NCBI GenBank assembly: GCA_963277665.1
Contig: OY728122.1
Span: 1,545,678,868 to 1,545,742,867, forward strand
Length of the DNA stretch: 64,000 nt
Source of the DNA: Viscum album
Lineage: Eukaryota > Streptophyta > Magnoliopsida > Santalales > Viscaceae
Reading direction: 5' to 3'
Part shown: piece by piece, positions 1 to 13,994 of the stretch
How the letters are laid out: every line of letters begins with the position of its first letter
How positions within the stretch are numbered: position 1 is the first letter of the stretch
The notes under the pieces: generated by a model
Told to the model about the DNA's origin: nothing
What the model saw: the letters and a program-made list of their open reading frames with translations, nothing else
Databases searched by the model: none
Made by a program: the position numbers and the translations under genes

Positions 1-653
1 ATGTTATAACCTGGAAATGAAAATTAAATATGATGATTAATGATTTAATGATGATATATTATTTAAATATTAATTTTATTCACCATTTAAAATAAAATAG
101 GTGTATAAATTGAAATGTGACTCATGGAATGAAAATCTAGATATAAAAACCAATAAGAGTTTTTATATAAATTGATTTAAACTCCATAGAAATAAATAAA
201 TTGATTTTAATTTAAATTCCCATAAATCACATGAAAAATATAGTGTAAGATAGACATTGAAATTTTAGTCATAATAATAACACAGAAAATGAATCATGGT
301 GCATAATATGATACATGTCTTAAGGAGTTAGGCTGGAGACAAAAAAATCATGTTATCATTGGTAACTTTTGAATCAAAAACAATGAAAAAATTGTATATG
401 GATATTATAATCCATTTAAATTAATCTAAATATCTACAAAAATAAATTTATAGGTAGTATAAATAGTACATAAAATAAAACATGTAGTTAATATTAAGTT
501 TATCATAATGATGGGAAACTGAAAAACAACCCTTACATAGATCACAACATTTGATGTATGAATCAATCATTAAAGTTATTAAGTGAAAAAATGTAAATCC
601 AATAAAAAATGCATAAATAAAATCATTAAAAAATTATAAGTAATAAAAATTAG
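1..653. other. Unassigned AT-rich DNA, possibly the 3' part of an LTR
   Basis: No coding potential or recognised repeat. If the primer-binding-site-like sequence just to the right is real, this stretch would be the right part of a plus-strand LTR, but the expected CA dinucleotide at an LTR end is not visible before it. I see no second copy elsewhere in the window. Confidence 0.25.
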
Positions 654-669
654 TTCTGGAATATCAGAG
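653..669 (+). promoter_or_regulatory. Possible retrotransposon primer-binding site (initiator tRNA-Met type)
   Basis: The sequence CTGGAATATCAGAGCCA resembles TGGTATCAGAGCCA, the complement of the 3' end of initiator tRNA-Met that many plant LTR retrotransposons use to prime reverse transcription. It differs by a two-base insertion after TGG. It would put an LTR to the left and an internal region to the right on the plus strand. No gag or pol similarity was recognised downstream, so this may be chance. Confidence 0.3.
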
Positions 670-2600
670 CCAATTGATATTTGATATAACCTAATTAATT
701 ATAATTGAGTTAAGAATCTTCTTATCTCAGAAGTCTCCATAGTAGAACACATTGAAACCACATGTTTAATTAATTATGATATTTTATAAATCTATAAAAT
801 AACCATATATTAGTTTTTTCTAGAATACCATTCTCTTATAACTTCTTATTTCCCACTAAGTGATAATATTTTTAATATAAATTTTTTTATCTTAACAACT
901 CAATTTTTTCACACATGTTCTTATTCAATGGTTCCAGTCCTTACACCTTGGTTGGGGATTAATTAATTACCTAATGTTCATGAAGGCATATAGTATGATT
1001 TTTATATGTTACTAGAGTCTCAATTTCATATTATAGAAATTATGTTTTTTATTTTTATTGAAATGTTTAAAATCAATTTTTTATAAAAAAATCCATTATA
1101 GAAAAAGAAATTTTTTTATTGGTGAATAAAAATATTTCAGTTAACATTCCATAATCATTTGAAGATATTAAACTATTATTATTAAGTAATATTACTATTA
1201 TCTAACATTACATAATATTTAATTATATAATCATTATAACATCATTCATGTAGGTGGTAAAACCAATAAAACTAAGAAAATATCATAACCAATGAATAAG
1301 TAAGAATGTATTGTTTCATAATGATATCATAACATTCAAAGATCCTTAATTATTTGAAAAAAATTAAGATAGTGATAAATAATATTTAATATTTGTATAT
1401 AAAAATGATATAGATTATCGAGATATCAAATATATTGAGGGTTTGAATCTCCTCTTGAAGGAACTCCAAGAAATTAGTGTTTTACGGATTTTTCCTTGGA
1501 TCATAAGATCATGATCATGGTAGACACTATTTATGTAAGGAAATATTATATTTTATAAGGGAAATTTATTATTTTTCATATATCTTTAAATGGTATGATT
1601 ATTGTTCCTTTTATATGGGATATGGGTGATATTTTTGTTAATACATTTTTATCAAAATAAAAGGGGATTTATTATCAAGGAAAGGGAAACAATAAAACTA
1701 TGGGATATACAATTTGGTTATTCTAATTAATTTATCATCCAAAAATATTAAGATAAATTTTTAGGATATTATATGTTTCAATCCCTTGATTGTACTTTTT
1801 TACCATATTTTATACATTAGTCAGATGAGTAATTAATACTATAGTAAATTATGTTTTTTACTATAAATGAAATATAAATTATTATCTTATTCAAATATTA
1901 AAATTCATAATAGTAAAATTTATTGAAAATAATTAAGTTCTATATGAGATAGAATTTAATTTGAATATAAGTATGCAAAAAGTAATAATTGTTTTCAAAA
2001 AATGTATTTCTTAATTATAAAACTGAATTTTATATCAATTTGTCTAAATAATTTAGAGTAGTAATTGTTTAACTAAATATCATTAGTTTTTTATAAGACG
2101 ATATAAGTTTATTTTAAATTTAAATCATGAAAAAACGAAATTTCACCATCCATCCATGAAATTAAATGTTAAGAACCAAAATTTTTTTTTTATTCTATGA
2201 AAATATAACTTATATTCTAAAAAGTTAAAAATTGTTTTTCAATTTCAACATATAAATTTTAAATAAAGTAATTTAATCAATAAATGGATTCTAGTTTGAT
2301 TAAAAAAAATTAATTTTTTACCACATTATTATATCATAGTGATTTCACAGACATTATGGTATCTACAACAACAATATTTTTCATTATTCACCTAAAATCA
2401 TCCCTTTTCAAAAAATATTAAATAATGATCATAAGATAATTATGACTTGATAAATTTAAAACCAATTTTGATTTTAAAAAATTAATGACATAAAATAAAT
2501 AAATGGATCTCATCAATTATAAATTTATAACATATAATAAGAATTATTTTATAATCCAAACTTTTTTGTGTAGCACTGAATAAAAAAATTAAATTTCATA
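670..2600. other. Unassigned AT-rich DNA
   Basis: About 1.9 kb with no open frame of note, no recognised transposon protein fragment and no clear second copy in the window. A GGGTTTGAATCTCC sequence near 1,440 resembles a tRNA B box, but there is no matching A box upstream. Confidence 0.4.
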
Positions 2601-5600
2601 ATAGTTTCTTAATTAATTCATCTATGTTATTAATTTATCATCCATTGAATTTCAAAACTAAATTTTCTATATCCTTCTTGAAAATTAATGAAAAGTATTA
2701 TTTTATGAAAACACAAAATAAATCTACATATAATAATGAAAACATATAAAATATATTATGGTAATAATTAAATGTTTATAATATCTAAATTTTAATAAAA
2801 AATGTTCGCTATTAAAGGGAAATAGAATGTGGTATAGAGGGGTAGAAGTAGATGATAATTTTTTTAAATTAATATATTAATAATATAATTTAATTATTAT
2901 TTTTAACAAAAAGTGTTAATTATATATTGAAATATAATATATGACAAAACAATATTATAGTAGTGTGGTCCAATGTTGACCTAGTGCACCTTAATACCTC
3001 TGTACTCAACAAGTGATATAATTTTCACTAACACTGTTTTTTATGAGAAATTATAACCCCGTTATAAAAAAATCTAGTTGAAGAATATCTGAGACACCAA
3101 AAATTTCTATATGGATTGCTAATCCAATAACAACACTACTCTTAGACAACATGAGTAACGGCCTGAATAGTCTTAACTTCAATATTTATGAACCACACCC
3201 CTAGGAAAGAAAATATGAATGATTTTGAATGTAAAATTATAAACAGAACTAGTGAGAGTATATTAGAGATGGGAAGAAGTGATACAGACTAAATAAACCA
3301 GAACAAAATAGATAGAAGGAGAATAAAAAATCGGTATTAGTTCATGAATTTTCCATCTCGATTATCTCATCAAGGAATAAGAATAAATCTTATATGTTTT
3401 TCTTCTGCCCTTGGATTAATGTCCATATGTAGAAAGAATTGATCCCTAATGTCATGGTTTGTACATCATAGAAAAGCTCATTATAAATATTTGGTTCTTA
3501 AAAGGATTATATTCACATAGCTCATATGTGTGTCTCTTTTGATTGAATCCCAAAGCCTTTAAATAGGTTCTCAAATAACTAACAAACCAATCACCAGCTA
3601 GTTAATGTAATTAAAATTAAAATTAAATAATTATCCTAGAGAAGGAAAATTATTATTCCAGAATAATCCTAAAAAATCATTTGAATTTTAAATATAAATA
3701 CTAATTCATAAAAATTTTAATTACTTCATTAATGATTCAAATAATATACATAATAATAGGTTAGAGAGATACCATAAAATCATTAAAAATAAAATTTTAA
3801 ATTATAATTTCAAAAAAAATTCTAATTTAATATAGTGTGTACATATTTGATTATTAATTATATTTCATAAAATATCAAAAAGTAATTTTAAATAATTTTA
3901 ATTCTACAAAATATTAAAATTGAATTTTTATTGAAAATGATTTAATCCAAAATAATGAATTTAAATATTTTAATTATATAATTTATGATTATATGTTAGT
4001 AAATTTTAAATTAATACATATTTGAAAATGTTTAAATTATTTTAAAAAAACGTTACAAGGAATTTGTATAATAAATATGAATATTAGAAATAAAAAAACA
4101 TCAAAAATAATTAAAAACATATTGTTAATCAATGTATCAAAAATTAATGAAAACCTAGAATGAAGACAATTAGATATTTATGAAAAAATATATAAATTAA
4201 TAATTTATTTTGTGCGCCATGTAATCTTGAATTAGGTATACAAGCCTTGTGATTATAATATTCGGTCAATTAACTTATGGTCATTTCAAATTTCATACGA
4301 TCATTATAATTACCATGTGAATAATTATTCCTTGTAGAAATAATTTTCATATTGTGAAAAAATAAATCATTTAGTCACATATGTTACCATGAATATATAG
4401 TTAGTATATAGATTTATGAATAGTGGGTAATACCAATTAATATAGCGAGGCTTTGAATATTGTAGCTTCAAATGGGAAGAAATAACATGCTAGGCTACAT
4501 ATTATAAGTTGATCATGTGTATACATCATGCACTATTTTTCATCTAATTAAAACTGTAAGATATGATCATGTTCCTACATATTGGTATTAATTTAGACCT
4601 TTAAATAATGGATTTCACTCATATCATTCTATGTGAAAAACATTCATCCAATATATAGCATTTTTTTATAAGAAAAAACAATACACTTTTTAATATTTTA
4701 TATAAAAGCGAGGAATGAATTCAGAATAAATTATGTAAACAAACAATTTTAATTTATTTTCATTGATGACAGAGACTCACTATTAAGGTGTATTCATGTG
4801 GAAGTTCAGAGCAGTAAGATTTCAAATTTAAGGTAGAATATAAAATTTACATAAGAAGTATGTTAGATATTTGAACATGCAGTAGGAATGAAAGATAAGA
4901 AAATAACTTATTATATGTTAGATAATGAGATTTTTGGGTTCATAGTAGGTATATTAATACATGGGGTCAGTTTAAAAATATTCCCAATAGTTTGAATCAT
5001 TGAACATTATAGGATAAAATAAAGGGTTCATAGTCATTTTTAAAAAAATGAAAATTATATCATGCAATCTAAAGGATATTCATTAATTTTTAAAGCACAA
5101 AAACATCTAAATTAGTGATTATTTGAGCTAAATTAATTGGATAAAAAATAATGTTCATTTAAATTGATCAAAAAATACTTCAATCTAAAATTTATAGTGA
5201 AATATAAGATAAAAATAATAAGAAAAATATATACCAATCCAGCATAAAAATTGACTGGAAAATTTTTAGAGCATTTTTATATAACTATAAATTTCAACCT
5301 TTCATATAGTTTAACGCAATATATGAAAACTAATTTTATTTCATAATTAACAAAATGGAATTTGATTCTAAATTATATTGTTAGTGTTATCATGGGGAAA
5401 CTAAATATATTGTATTTTTGTAAATATTAGAATTCTAGAAAAATTTCAAAAAAACAGTTCAATTTTTATAGAATTAAAAAAATGATATCAGACTTCTAAT
5501 TAATTTAATGAAATTTAAATAAATTTATTAAATATCCAAATAATAAATTTTCAGATTGTTCAAATCTATATAACTCGTTTTATAATATAATGACTGAAGA

Positions 5601-5870
5601 AAACATTGAAACACTGTAAACTAAATATATTTTATATAACCAAAAACAGGTTGTATGTAATAAACAAAATTGTGTATACTATAGAGACTATTTCCTCTAA
5701 AAATGAAAAATAAAATTCCAAGAACAATAGATCAAAATATTATAAATATTTAGTGATCTTGTAGAAATTTGATTTCCCAAAAAATAACGAACCTAATTTT
5801 TTTGGGTTTGAAATGTTTAAAAAATAATATATAAATATTTTTAAAGACTATGCCTTTTAAAAAATAAATA
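2600..5870 (-). repeat. Repeat D1: LTR-like dispersed repeat, first copy
   Basis: This region aligns by eye over most of its length, in the same orientation, with about 45,800-49,829 (D2). Anchors include GGTATAGAGGGG near 2,850 (GGTCTAGAGGGC in D2), AGTGTGGTCCAATGTTGACC near 2,962 (AGTCTGGTCCTAATTGACC in D2), ATCATGGGGAAA near 5,390, and GATCTATATAACTCGTTTTA near 5,565 (GATCTATATAACTCATTTTA in D2). The length of about 3.2 kb and the general sequence style suit a chromovirus LTR on the minus strand. No pol lies directly to its right because element A abuts it, so it may be a solo LTR or part of an element split by A. The edges are approximate. Confidence 0.6.
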
Positions 5871-6000
5871 AACCAAAAAATGATTTTATAAAAATATCCC
5901 CATTTTTGAATTTTTAAAAAAACACATTGTGAAGAAATTAATTTTTTTTAAAACTCCCCATTAATTAATTTATATTATGGTATAATAAAAAATAATATAA
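5870..6000. other. Junction between repeat D1 and the element A LTR
   Basis: AT-rich sequence between the last visible D1/D2 similarity and the first visible similarity between the two element A LTRs. The target-site duplication and the terminal TG of the element A LTR should lie close to here but cannot be picked out by eye. Confidence 0.35.
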
Positions 6001-8130
6001 AATATTCAAATAAAATTTCTATCATAACATAATAAACACCAACCCATGTACCCCATAGTTAGTGGTAACATTATTACATTGGAACTATATAAAATTAATC
6101 ACATATGAAAACTTTTGATGTTTTGGAAATATATATACATACATGAATCTCATATTACAGTATCAATCATAGAATACAACATATAATCTTCATTAAGGAC
6201 AATATTATTTTCTTAATAATATCTCCCCATATCAATCAAAATACACTTCCTAGCATACTGGAGATATGAATCATAAGGAATGTGTGAGATCTATTTCCTA
6301 GTAAGGGAATGGGTATGACCTAAACTATCATGAATAAATATGTAATAATCAAATATAATGATAAATAACTAAAACACATTATATTTTACTAATAGATTGA
6401 AAATGAATATTAATATGGCAGGAAAAAATGATGATCAAATAATTCCATATAAATAATCACATGAGATTTAAACTCATCCATAAAAATTTTATGTAATAGA
6501 ATAATCACATTGACCTCATCAAACAACCTAATAATGATGAAATTCATAATTTTTGACATCATAACTATACTATAAAAGGATAATTCTAGGAAATCATACA
6601 TAAATTGGAAAGGACTTATCCAAAAAAAACCAAACTATTTTGTTTTATGAGGCATAATGATACGTCGAGGGGTTATAGTGGGTGTATCCATTCACATATT
6701 TGTTATTAATTACTCATATTAAAGGGTATAAACATAATCACGGTAAAAATTTGTATTTGAATAACTAGCATAGAAAATGATAATAATTTCTCCAATCAAT
6801 AAACATAATCATAAATTATCCAGATTAATATAGATAATGGTACAAAAATAGTATATCCATAATCAAACTGATCATAATCCATCTACAATTATAATAGTTA
6901 TTTTATCATTACAAAATAACTTCAGCAGAGCATAAGTTGAGGAATGTTTTTTGGTGTTTATGAATAGAAAATACAATAAAATTTTATTAATAATATTTTC
7001 TAGGGAAATAACCTTTTTAATTTGAAAATATTTTTTAGAAACTAGAATTTTATTTAATATTTAAAAAAACATTTGATTATAAATTAATCATGGAAAAATT
7101 TAGTATAAATTTTAAATAAATGATTGGTTGCGAGCGTAGGAAATTATTTTAATGTATATTTTGTTACAACAAATATACCATTCTCATTTTCGGTAAAAAT
7201 TATATAGGTATTTCATTAGGAAAATATATGAAGATATATTTTAATCCATTATATAAATGTAAAAAAATTGATAAATATTTCATTAATAAATAATTGGTGA
7301 CTTTTGAAAACTTTTATTATAATATATTTAATAGACATGGTTTCTGAATAAAAGGTCATTTTCAATGGTTGTGGGACAAAATATTGAATTTTTATTAAAA
7401 AAAAATTCTATGTACCAAAGAAGCAAAATTGTAATATTACGTGAAAATGTAATGAATTATTAAAGGATAGAAAAATTAAATTGTTTTATTATAAAATGAT
7501 ATAATAATTTTATATAATGAAAATATATGCATAAATAATCTAGATTAAAATGATATAGATATATAAACACTACCACTTTGATAAATTTGGAATCGTAACA
7601 CCCTGATAGAAATATATTCATGTAAAAATTTAATTACCATGAATAAAAAGATATTAATGGTATAACATATCAAATGGGATGTATATACACCACATAAAAT
7701 AAATAAGTGGCATACATGACATATGTCTCATGGAGATAAAAGTGGTATGAGTAACCCTTACAATAGTTTGATCATCATTAATATGTGTAAAAACCACTTA
7801 TATAAAACAGTTGATTTATTATAAATATACTACTGAACCATAATCATATATAAAACATATTATATGATTTAATTATAGTATTATATCCCTATTTTTTTAT
7901 GATTTCTTCATTAAAATAACCATTTCAGGTAATAATAAATTTATTCTTATTGTATGTTTTGTTTTGGAAGTTTTAGTCCTTGTACATTGATCATAGATTC
8001 ATTATCTCTGTAATGTTAATAATTATTTAAATATAATATATATTACTTATATATATATATAGATTTATCCAAAAAATTTATTTATAGAAATATGTACTAC
8101 ATCATTTATAGAGACCTCAGGCCCTACATA

Positions 8131-8380
8131 TGTGATGGTTTTCCAAACATACCTACGAGTGACGTTAACATTTTCCCAATGAATGGAAGGTATGATGGTA
8201 GATATTATTTTATTAATTATGATTTATAATTTTTCCATAAAATAAATATATATTTATATACATTAAATCCATTATTATATTCATCTATGATAGGTGTTTA
8301 TTGAAAATTAATTACATTAGTTTGTGAGGGAGTAGTCCGCCGTACAAACAACCAACCATTTTATTTCCCATTTGATAGAA
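8131..8380 (-). repeat. Two copies of a roughly 190-bp tandem repeat inside the element A 3' LTR
   Basis: GTGATGGTTTTCCAAACATA near 8,131 recurs as GTGAGGGAGTAGTCCGCCGT near 8,324, each followed by a short stretch resembling ACGAGTGAC-TTTTCCCA. The related LTRs carry three spaced copies each (about 28,791, 28,980 and 29,170; about 57,330, 57,517 and 57,701). This is an internal tandem duplication of the LTR family with varying copy number. Confidence 0.5.
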
Positions 8381-8522
8381 TATGGGATAGATATAAGTTA
8401 TTTAAATTAAAATAATAAAATATAAGTATTTTTAATATAATGTAAGTTTTATTTTATCATATTTGGAGAATATTTTCATGAATTGGAGGATTAATTTAAA
8501 ATAATAATCTTGGTTATGAACT

Positions 8523-8525
8523 ATA
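8523..8525. other. Empty insertion site corresponding to CACTA-1
   Basis: The LTR reads GAACTATACCTCTTCTTT here. In the 5' LTR copy the same stretch is split: AACTATA ends at 29,373 and ATACCTCCTCTTTT resumes at 39,140, with CACTA-1 in between. The ATA at this position is therefore the single-copy form of the target site that is duplicated around CACTA-1. Confidence 0.7.
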
Positions 8526-10150
8526 CCTCTTCTTTAGAGGCCCAATTTATGATTAAAAATACACCCCCCTAGAATGGTTTTATTATAAAAACAGGAAGTC
8601 TAGGTCATGGGTGGGAATGTATGGAATGGCTATGGGTAGTTATATTCTAAAAAAAATCGATTTTTAAGTGTTATGTGGAATGAACATGGGGTTTCATTTT
8701 ATAATTTGGGGAGCGGACATAATTGATATTTTTTAAAATAATAAAATATAACCAAGTTTTAAAAATTCCAAAATTCCAAATAATTTCGTATTTTGTAACC
8801 TTATATTCTTTGATGTCAAAATATTTCCATTAAATATTAAATATGAAATTTTATAGGTCATTTTAACCATTAAATGTTAAGTTCAACCCCCTCTAAACCC
8901 ATTTTAACCATCACCGCAGTACTTAATTATTTATGTTTTTACTATTAATTTGGTGAAAAATAATGTTGGCCATATTAAATTATATTAATTGTGATTATTC
9001 AAAATATAAAATCTATTTTTTCAATATAAAATCAATAAATTATTATAATTTAACTTATAATTAAACCCACTTATTCTATGAAAAAATATGATTTTCAAAA
9101 GAAACAAATTTCAAAACTATAAAATGTTTTTATTTCAAAATTCAACATGAAATTAAATAAAATTACAAAAATTGGATTTATAGTAATATAATTTAAATAA
9201 TTTTACATTTAAAACTTTTAAAAAATATAACATTATAAATACATTTAATGAACAGAATGTCTTCAATAAAAATCTATATTTTTTATTATTCATTGAAAAT
9301 TTAATATTTTTAGAAAATTTAATAAAATTCAAACTAAAAAATTTACAAGATGAATTATATAATGAAGATCATTTATTAATATAAATTTTATACAAGTGAG
9401 AAAAATTAATTTTAAAATAAGTGCAAAAACATTAAAAAATCTATTTTTTAAAAAAATAAACATTTTTCATGAAAACTAATATTTTTCCTTAAAATGATTT
9501 TTAATGATTTTTATTTTTATTTTTATATTATTGATTACAAATGAATTTATTTTATACATGTGTAAAACACATAATTTTCAAAACGTAGTTATTTCTTTTC
9601 ATACCTTCCAATTTAGTCTCTATATGGTAAAAGTATACAATATGTTTATTAATTTCGACTCGGTGTTACATGTACAACATTATATAAAAGAGATTATATT
9701 TCACTAAAATTATATTTGTCGAAAATTCCTAGGGTGTAACATTCTTCAATAAAAAAAATTCACCCTCTAAATTTCAGTAACATCAACTCTTGAAAATAAT
9801 TGGGAATTTATTCACCATTAATTTTTTCATAACACACATCACCTCTAGTATCATAAAATATCTTAAATATAAATTTACCAACCCCATTTTTTCCTCAAAA
9901 ACTAATTGTATGGTTCTGGAATATATTCATTCTCTTTATAAAAAGATTGATCTGATTTCTATTATTTTCTTCAAATATGAGATCATGTGTTGCGTGTGAA
10001 ATGTACTTTTTTAACAATGATATATAGATCACATCATGTATATTAGAGAGACTTGGTGGCATGAAAAATGGAAATCAAAAACACTAGTTATTAATATAAT
10101 TTCAAAAGGACTGATGTACTTGGGTCTTAGTTTTCCATTCTTACTAATTC

Positions 10151-10399
10151 TTATAACACTCTTCTATAGAGGTAATTTAAAGAAAATATGATATCCGATT
10201 TGTTATTCCAAATATTTCCACTTATTATTAGAATAACCCTTTTTAATTTTTTGAGATTCTTTGATATGTGTTTGAATAGTATATAAATTTTTAATTGTCT
10301 CCTACCCATGTTATGGTCCAACATGCTTCCTTTCACTAACTTCATCCAATCATGTTGGGGTACAACATCTCGATCAATATTTTTTTCATATGGAGACAA
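10151..10399 (-). pseudogene. Element A integrase C-terminal region
   Basis: This 82-residue open frame begins MSPYEKNIDRDVVPQHDW, matching the chromovirus pattern M-(A/S)-P-(Y/F)-E-A-L-Y-G-R-x-C-R-x-P-x-x-W that follows the catalytic core. The remainder (VKGSMLDHNMGRRQLKIY, then KNLKKLKR) fits the expected Gly-Glu-x-x-Leu-Gly-Pro and helix segments. It ends before the GPY/F module. It is a remnant in an otherwise frameshifted gene. Confidence 0.6.
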
Positions 10400-10625
10400 T
10401 TTTAAACATGAATGGAAGTTACTTCTATAGGTGAACTCTCAAAGAGATAATTAATGATCCCATATCCCATAAATTTCATGATATAATTAATTTAAAACAT
10501 AATCTAATGTATGAAAATTCATTTTACAATGTATATCAGTTTGATAGTGATCGAAGGTACACAAAAAAATATTTGTATCAAGAGACTTCTAATGTCATCT
10601 CCAAAATTTTCTTGTTAATCAGGGT

Positions 10626-10898
10626 TCATGTTTTTACATAATTAAAAGATATCCACCATAATGTCTTAAACATCATTAATATATAGCAGTGTAAGGTGAT
10701 CAAGTTGAAAATATTATTTTTTATTGATGATACATTCAAATTTTGTGAGGAAATCAATTTTAAAACATATTGTATCACTATTTCATGGATTTTTTTTGGT
10801 AATCCAGGGAGAAAGTACCATGTAATTTCTTCTGATTTAAATGTTGGAATAGATTGAGGTTTCATGAATCGTATTTGATGATGCCTTTTAGCCTTCAC
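10626..10898 (-). pseudogene. Element A integrase core, N-terminal half (longest open fragment)
   Basis: A 90-residue open stretch reads KAKRHHQIRFMKPQSIPTFK, then EEITWYFLPGLPKK. This resembles the chromovirus integrase segment in which a Lys-Ala/Val-Glu-His-Gln-Arg-Pro stretch precedes Pro-Glu-Trp-Lys-Trp-Glu and then ITMDFV-GLP. The catalytic Asp expected in ITMDF reads Tyr here (ITWYF), so the fragment is non-functional. It lies where integrase should be relative to the RNase H remnant near 11,600 and the C-terminal remnant at 10,151-10,399. Confidence 0.6.
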
Positions 10899-13479
10899 CT
10901 ATTGATAAAACAAACATCCTAAAAGATAATCAATAATTTAAGGATTCATATTACCCCACCTAAAATATCATTTCAAATATATATAAATCATGGTTATACC
11001 ATGGTTTATTGAGAAATTATATTTATGGGAATCATCTAATAATTACCTATTCAACTCATTTTTAGGTGGAACACACAGTCACTTTCCCAAATCATTCAAT
11101 TTCATCTTCAAAAATGATTTCATCCTATTTTAAATCAAGAAAAACATTAATTTTATTTTGAATGTTATCATTATTATGTTATGAAATTTTTATATTTTCC
11201 AACAAAATGGTTTGTAAATCATTTGAAAAAGGATTTATGTCTTCCCATCATTAATAATTCCCACAAATATCATTACTAGAACCAAAAAAAATGATCCCAA
11301 TCAATCCACATATTGGTTAGGTCTCCTTAATATTTCTAGATAAATCCATATGCCAAATCATTTTTTCCCAATGAAGTAGTGTATTGACAAATCATAGTCG
11401 TTGATTGTCTCGATCCATCTGATTTCCCCCACGTTGCGTTCTTTTGGTGAAAATATGCATTTTAAAAAAAAATTATCCATGTTAATCTGACTTATTTTTC
11501 AAGAGAGATAATGTCCCCATATCATCAATGAAATGATTATGGATTATAATTCTAAACATTGGTTTGATAGTTTTGTTCATGATTATTTAATTGTCATGAT
11601 TCATAGGCAATAACTTTACCATTATACATAATTATACAGACAATCCCATTATTCTATGAATTACTACATGTAACTAATCCATCATATCCTAATGTTTGAG
11701 TCAAGACCGTAGTGTTCAATAATATATTGTTCAATTTGTCATGTAATTATTCACATTCCTTTTTCTAATAAATCATATACAATTTATGGGTAACATAGTT
11801 AATGGGTTATCCAGTTATGAAATTTTTTAAACACTTCACTAATAGTTACCTAACAAACCAATAAAAATGTATACCTCAGTTATATTTGTTATATTAGGAC
11901 ATTATTCAAATTCCTTTTTTCACCTGATCAACATAGGTTCCATCTATAGATAAAATATATCCATGAAAATAATATTATGAATTAAAAAATTCAATGTTTT
12001 TAAATTTCACATATAACTATCTTCTCTTAAATGTCTCTAAAATTATTCGAAATGGATTTTTAGGGTCCAGAAATTTCTTAGAATACAATAATATATAATA
12101 AATAAATACCACTAAAAAACATCAACATGTTTTTTAAATAATATGGTCAGGATATCCATGAAGAAAGATGGTACACTAGTCATTGGAAATGGAATTATTG
12201 TGAACTCGTAATGTCCACACCTCTTTTAAAAATCAATATTTGGGATATCTTCCATCATCACTCACTATTGATGATTCCCAGAATGAATGTAAATATTTGA
12301 AAAATTATTGATCTCCAAAAATATTATCAAATAAGTCATAAATTCTAGTTGGAGGATAATTTAATTTATCTTTTTTATTAATGAAAATAAGATGTTATCC
12401 CCAAGGATAATCACTAGGTCTTATAAATACCTAATCATAAAAATACACTAATTTCCTAAAAAACATCACTAATTACATATTTTCCATTGTATAGAGAGAC
12501 ATTAATATTAGTCTTTCATTAGGTATTAAATCAATTAAACAATAAATTTAGCACTCTTTTGAATGTCATAGTTATTCCATAGAAAATATATCAATTCATT
12601 CCTATACAATTGTTACAACCTCAATTTTAAGGATACATTTTTCATATATTGATTTTGTCTTCTATTTTCCTCAATAATATCATTCATAAGAGTACCTAGG
12701 AATGGATCTAGACCTAGATCATATAATGATGTATCTTCTATAATGATAAGGAATTCAACAACTACATCTTAAATTGTATTTTCCATCCCAATGAAGTAAA
12801 TTTTTACATCATATTTCGAATTGAATAACATTACAGGGATGATAAAAAACCTTTCTTATAATAATGAATTCATAAAAAATGTCATATTTATGTTTAAAAA
12901 TAGGAACTAATAGAAACATCTTAATTATGATAATACTTACCCAATTAGTGTCTACTAATAATTAACATATTAAGGTTCTTGAAACAATCTAATTTTCCTG
13001 GAAAACATGTAATATATAAATGATTTTAAAGACCCTTAATCAATTAAATAATTATCTAAATTTGAGGATATGATTAATGGATGTTCCACCACATCATTAG
13101 GAACATAAAACATTTATGTTATGATCACATAAACATATCCTTCTTCACCTATCCTATTATAGATAAAAGTCTATTCATGCCTCAAAGAATCATTTTCATA
13201 GTGACCCATCTGTATATATTAAAATCATTTCACTTATTAGCTTCATTATTTCCCATTATATACTCTAAAAAAGGAAAATTAACTCCAAAAATTTAGTAAA
13301 AATCCATTCCAAGTTGGCATGTTATTTGGTGTTTCATTCTATATTTGTTACAATATATAAATTTCATCCTTACTTTATTACATTTTTTCATATTCCCTTC
13401 TCTATAGTTCTTAATAGCCTATTTATTATCTTGATTCCCATTTATTTAACATTGCTTGGATAATAATATATCCTTCTAG

Positions 13480-13990
13480 ATAAAACCTTCCACTATATCA
13501 TTATATGATGAGAATGTTTTGGAGGCCGATGTATTAGAAGTATTGGATAAAGGCCATCATATAAATAATCAATCATTCTCTTTTATTATGTTCTAAGTCT
13601 AAAATTAATTTTATACCCTTCAAATTTAGCTACATAATTATAAATATTTTTTTATTACCTTTATATAAAAATCAATAGTTCTCTCACCATATCTTCTAAT
13701 TTCTCATAAGGAATATATTTTTCTAATAAGAGTATATTAACATCTTTCCAAATGTTTTCTATTTTTTTCATAATTAGTTTTTTGAATCAATGAGAAGAAT
13801 TGATATGGATCCCCTGAGAGATAATAAACTACCATGAAAACCTTCTCTCTTTAGAAACATCCCAATGAATGAAGTATATTCTATAATATTATTATCAATT
13901 GTTAGCTAAAAATGAATTTTTAGTCCCGTTAAATTATATAGGATGATGATTCATAAAATTATATAACATAGTTACAATGCATTGGGGACA
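13480..13990 (-). pseudogene. gag: Element A gag remnant
   Basis: Mixed-frame reading of the minus strand gives LLEKYIPYEKLEDMVREL followed by VAKFEGYKINFRL and KRMIDYLYDGLYPILL. This matches the retrotransposon gag region with a (K/R)-(Y/F)-(F/V)-P segment, then A-x-K-F-x-x-L, then R-F-(L/I)-x-G-L-x-P. It sits directly upstream of pol on the same strand, as expected. The upstream part of gag is lost where the CACTA-2 sequence begins near 13,995. Confidence 0.55.
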
Positions 13991-13994
13991 AGTA

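Larger units (their letters stand above)
6000..9741 (-). mobile_element. 3' LTR of gypsy element A
   Basis: On the minus strand the LTR starts at 9,741 with TGTTACACCCTAGGAATTTT, close to the usual plant chromovirus LTR start TGTAACACCCC. Decayed gypsy pol on the same strand lies immediately upstream (higher coordinates), which makes this the 3' LTR. It aligns with the copy split between about 26,650-29,373 and 39,140-40,275, and with about 57,300-59,505. Shared blocks include the CAATCAAAATACAC area near 6,235, the 190-bp repeats near 8,131 and 8,324, and the segment around 8,900-9,050. The left edge, near 6,000, comes only from where A/B similarity begins. Confidence 0.75.
9742..13300 (-). 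pseudogene. pol: Element A gypsy pol (protease?, RT, RNase H, integrase), heavily decayed
   Basis: Reading the minus strand in mixed frames gives the chromovirus pol order. An RT start resembling I-D-L-(V/I)-P-x-E and then F-I-R-P-S-x-x-P-W-G is near 12,395-12,530. An RNase H block reading NGKVIAYES-QLNNHEQNYQT is near 11,570-11,640. An integrase piece with EEITWYFLPGLPKK is near 10,800. An integrase core remnant (SLDTNIFLCTF-HYQTD) is at about 10,500-10,620, and its C-terminal part, beginning MSPYEKNIDRD, is at 10,151-10,399. Stops and frameshifts are frequent throughout. A protease is suspected near 12,800 but not convincing. The protein would have copied and integrated the element; nothing functional remains. 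Family membership follows from motif order and spacing relative to the LTR start at 9,741. Confidence 0.75.

Noticed and set aside
1435..1455. B box of a tRNA or SINE (GGGTTTGAATCTCC)
   Set aside because: No A box at the usual distance upstream and no tRNA-like pairing.
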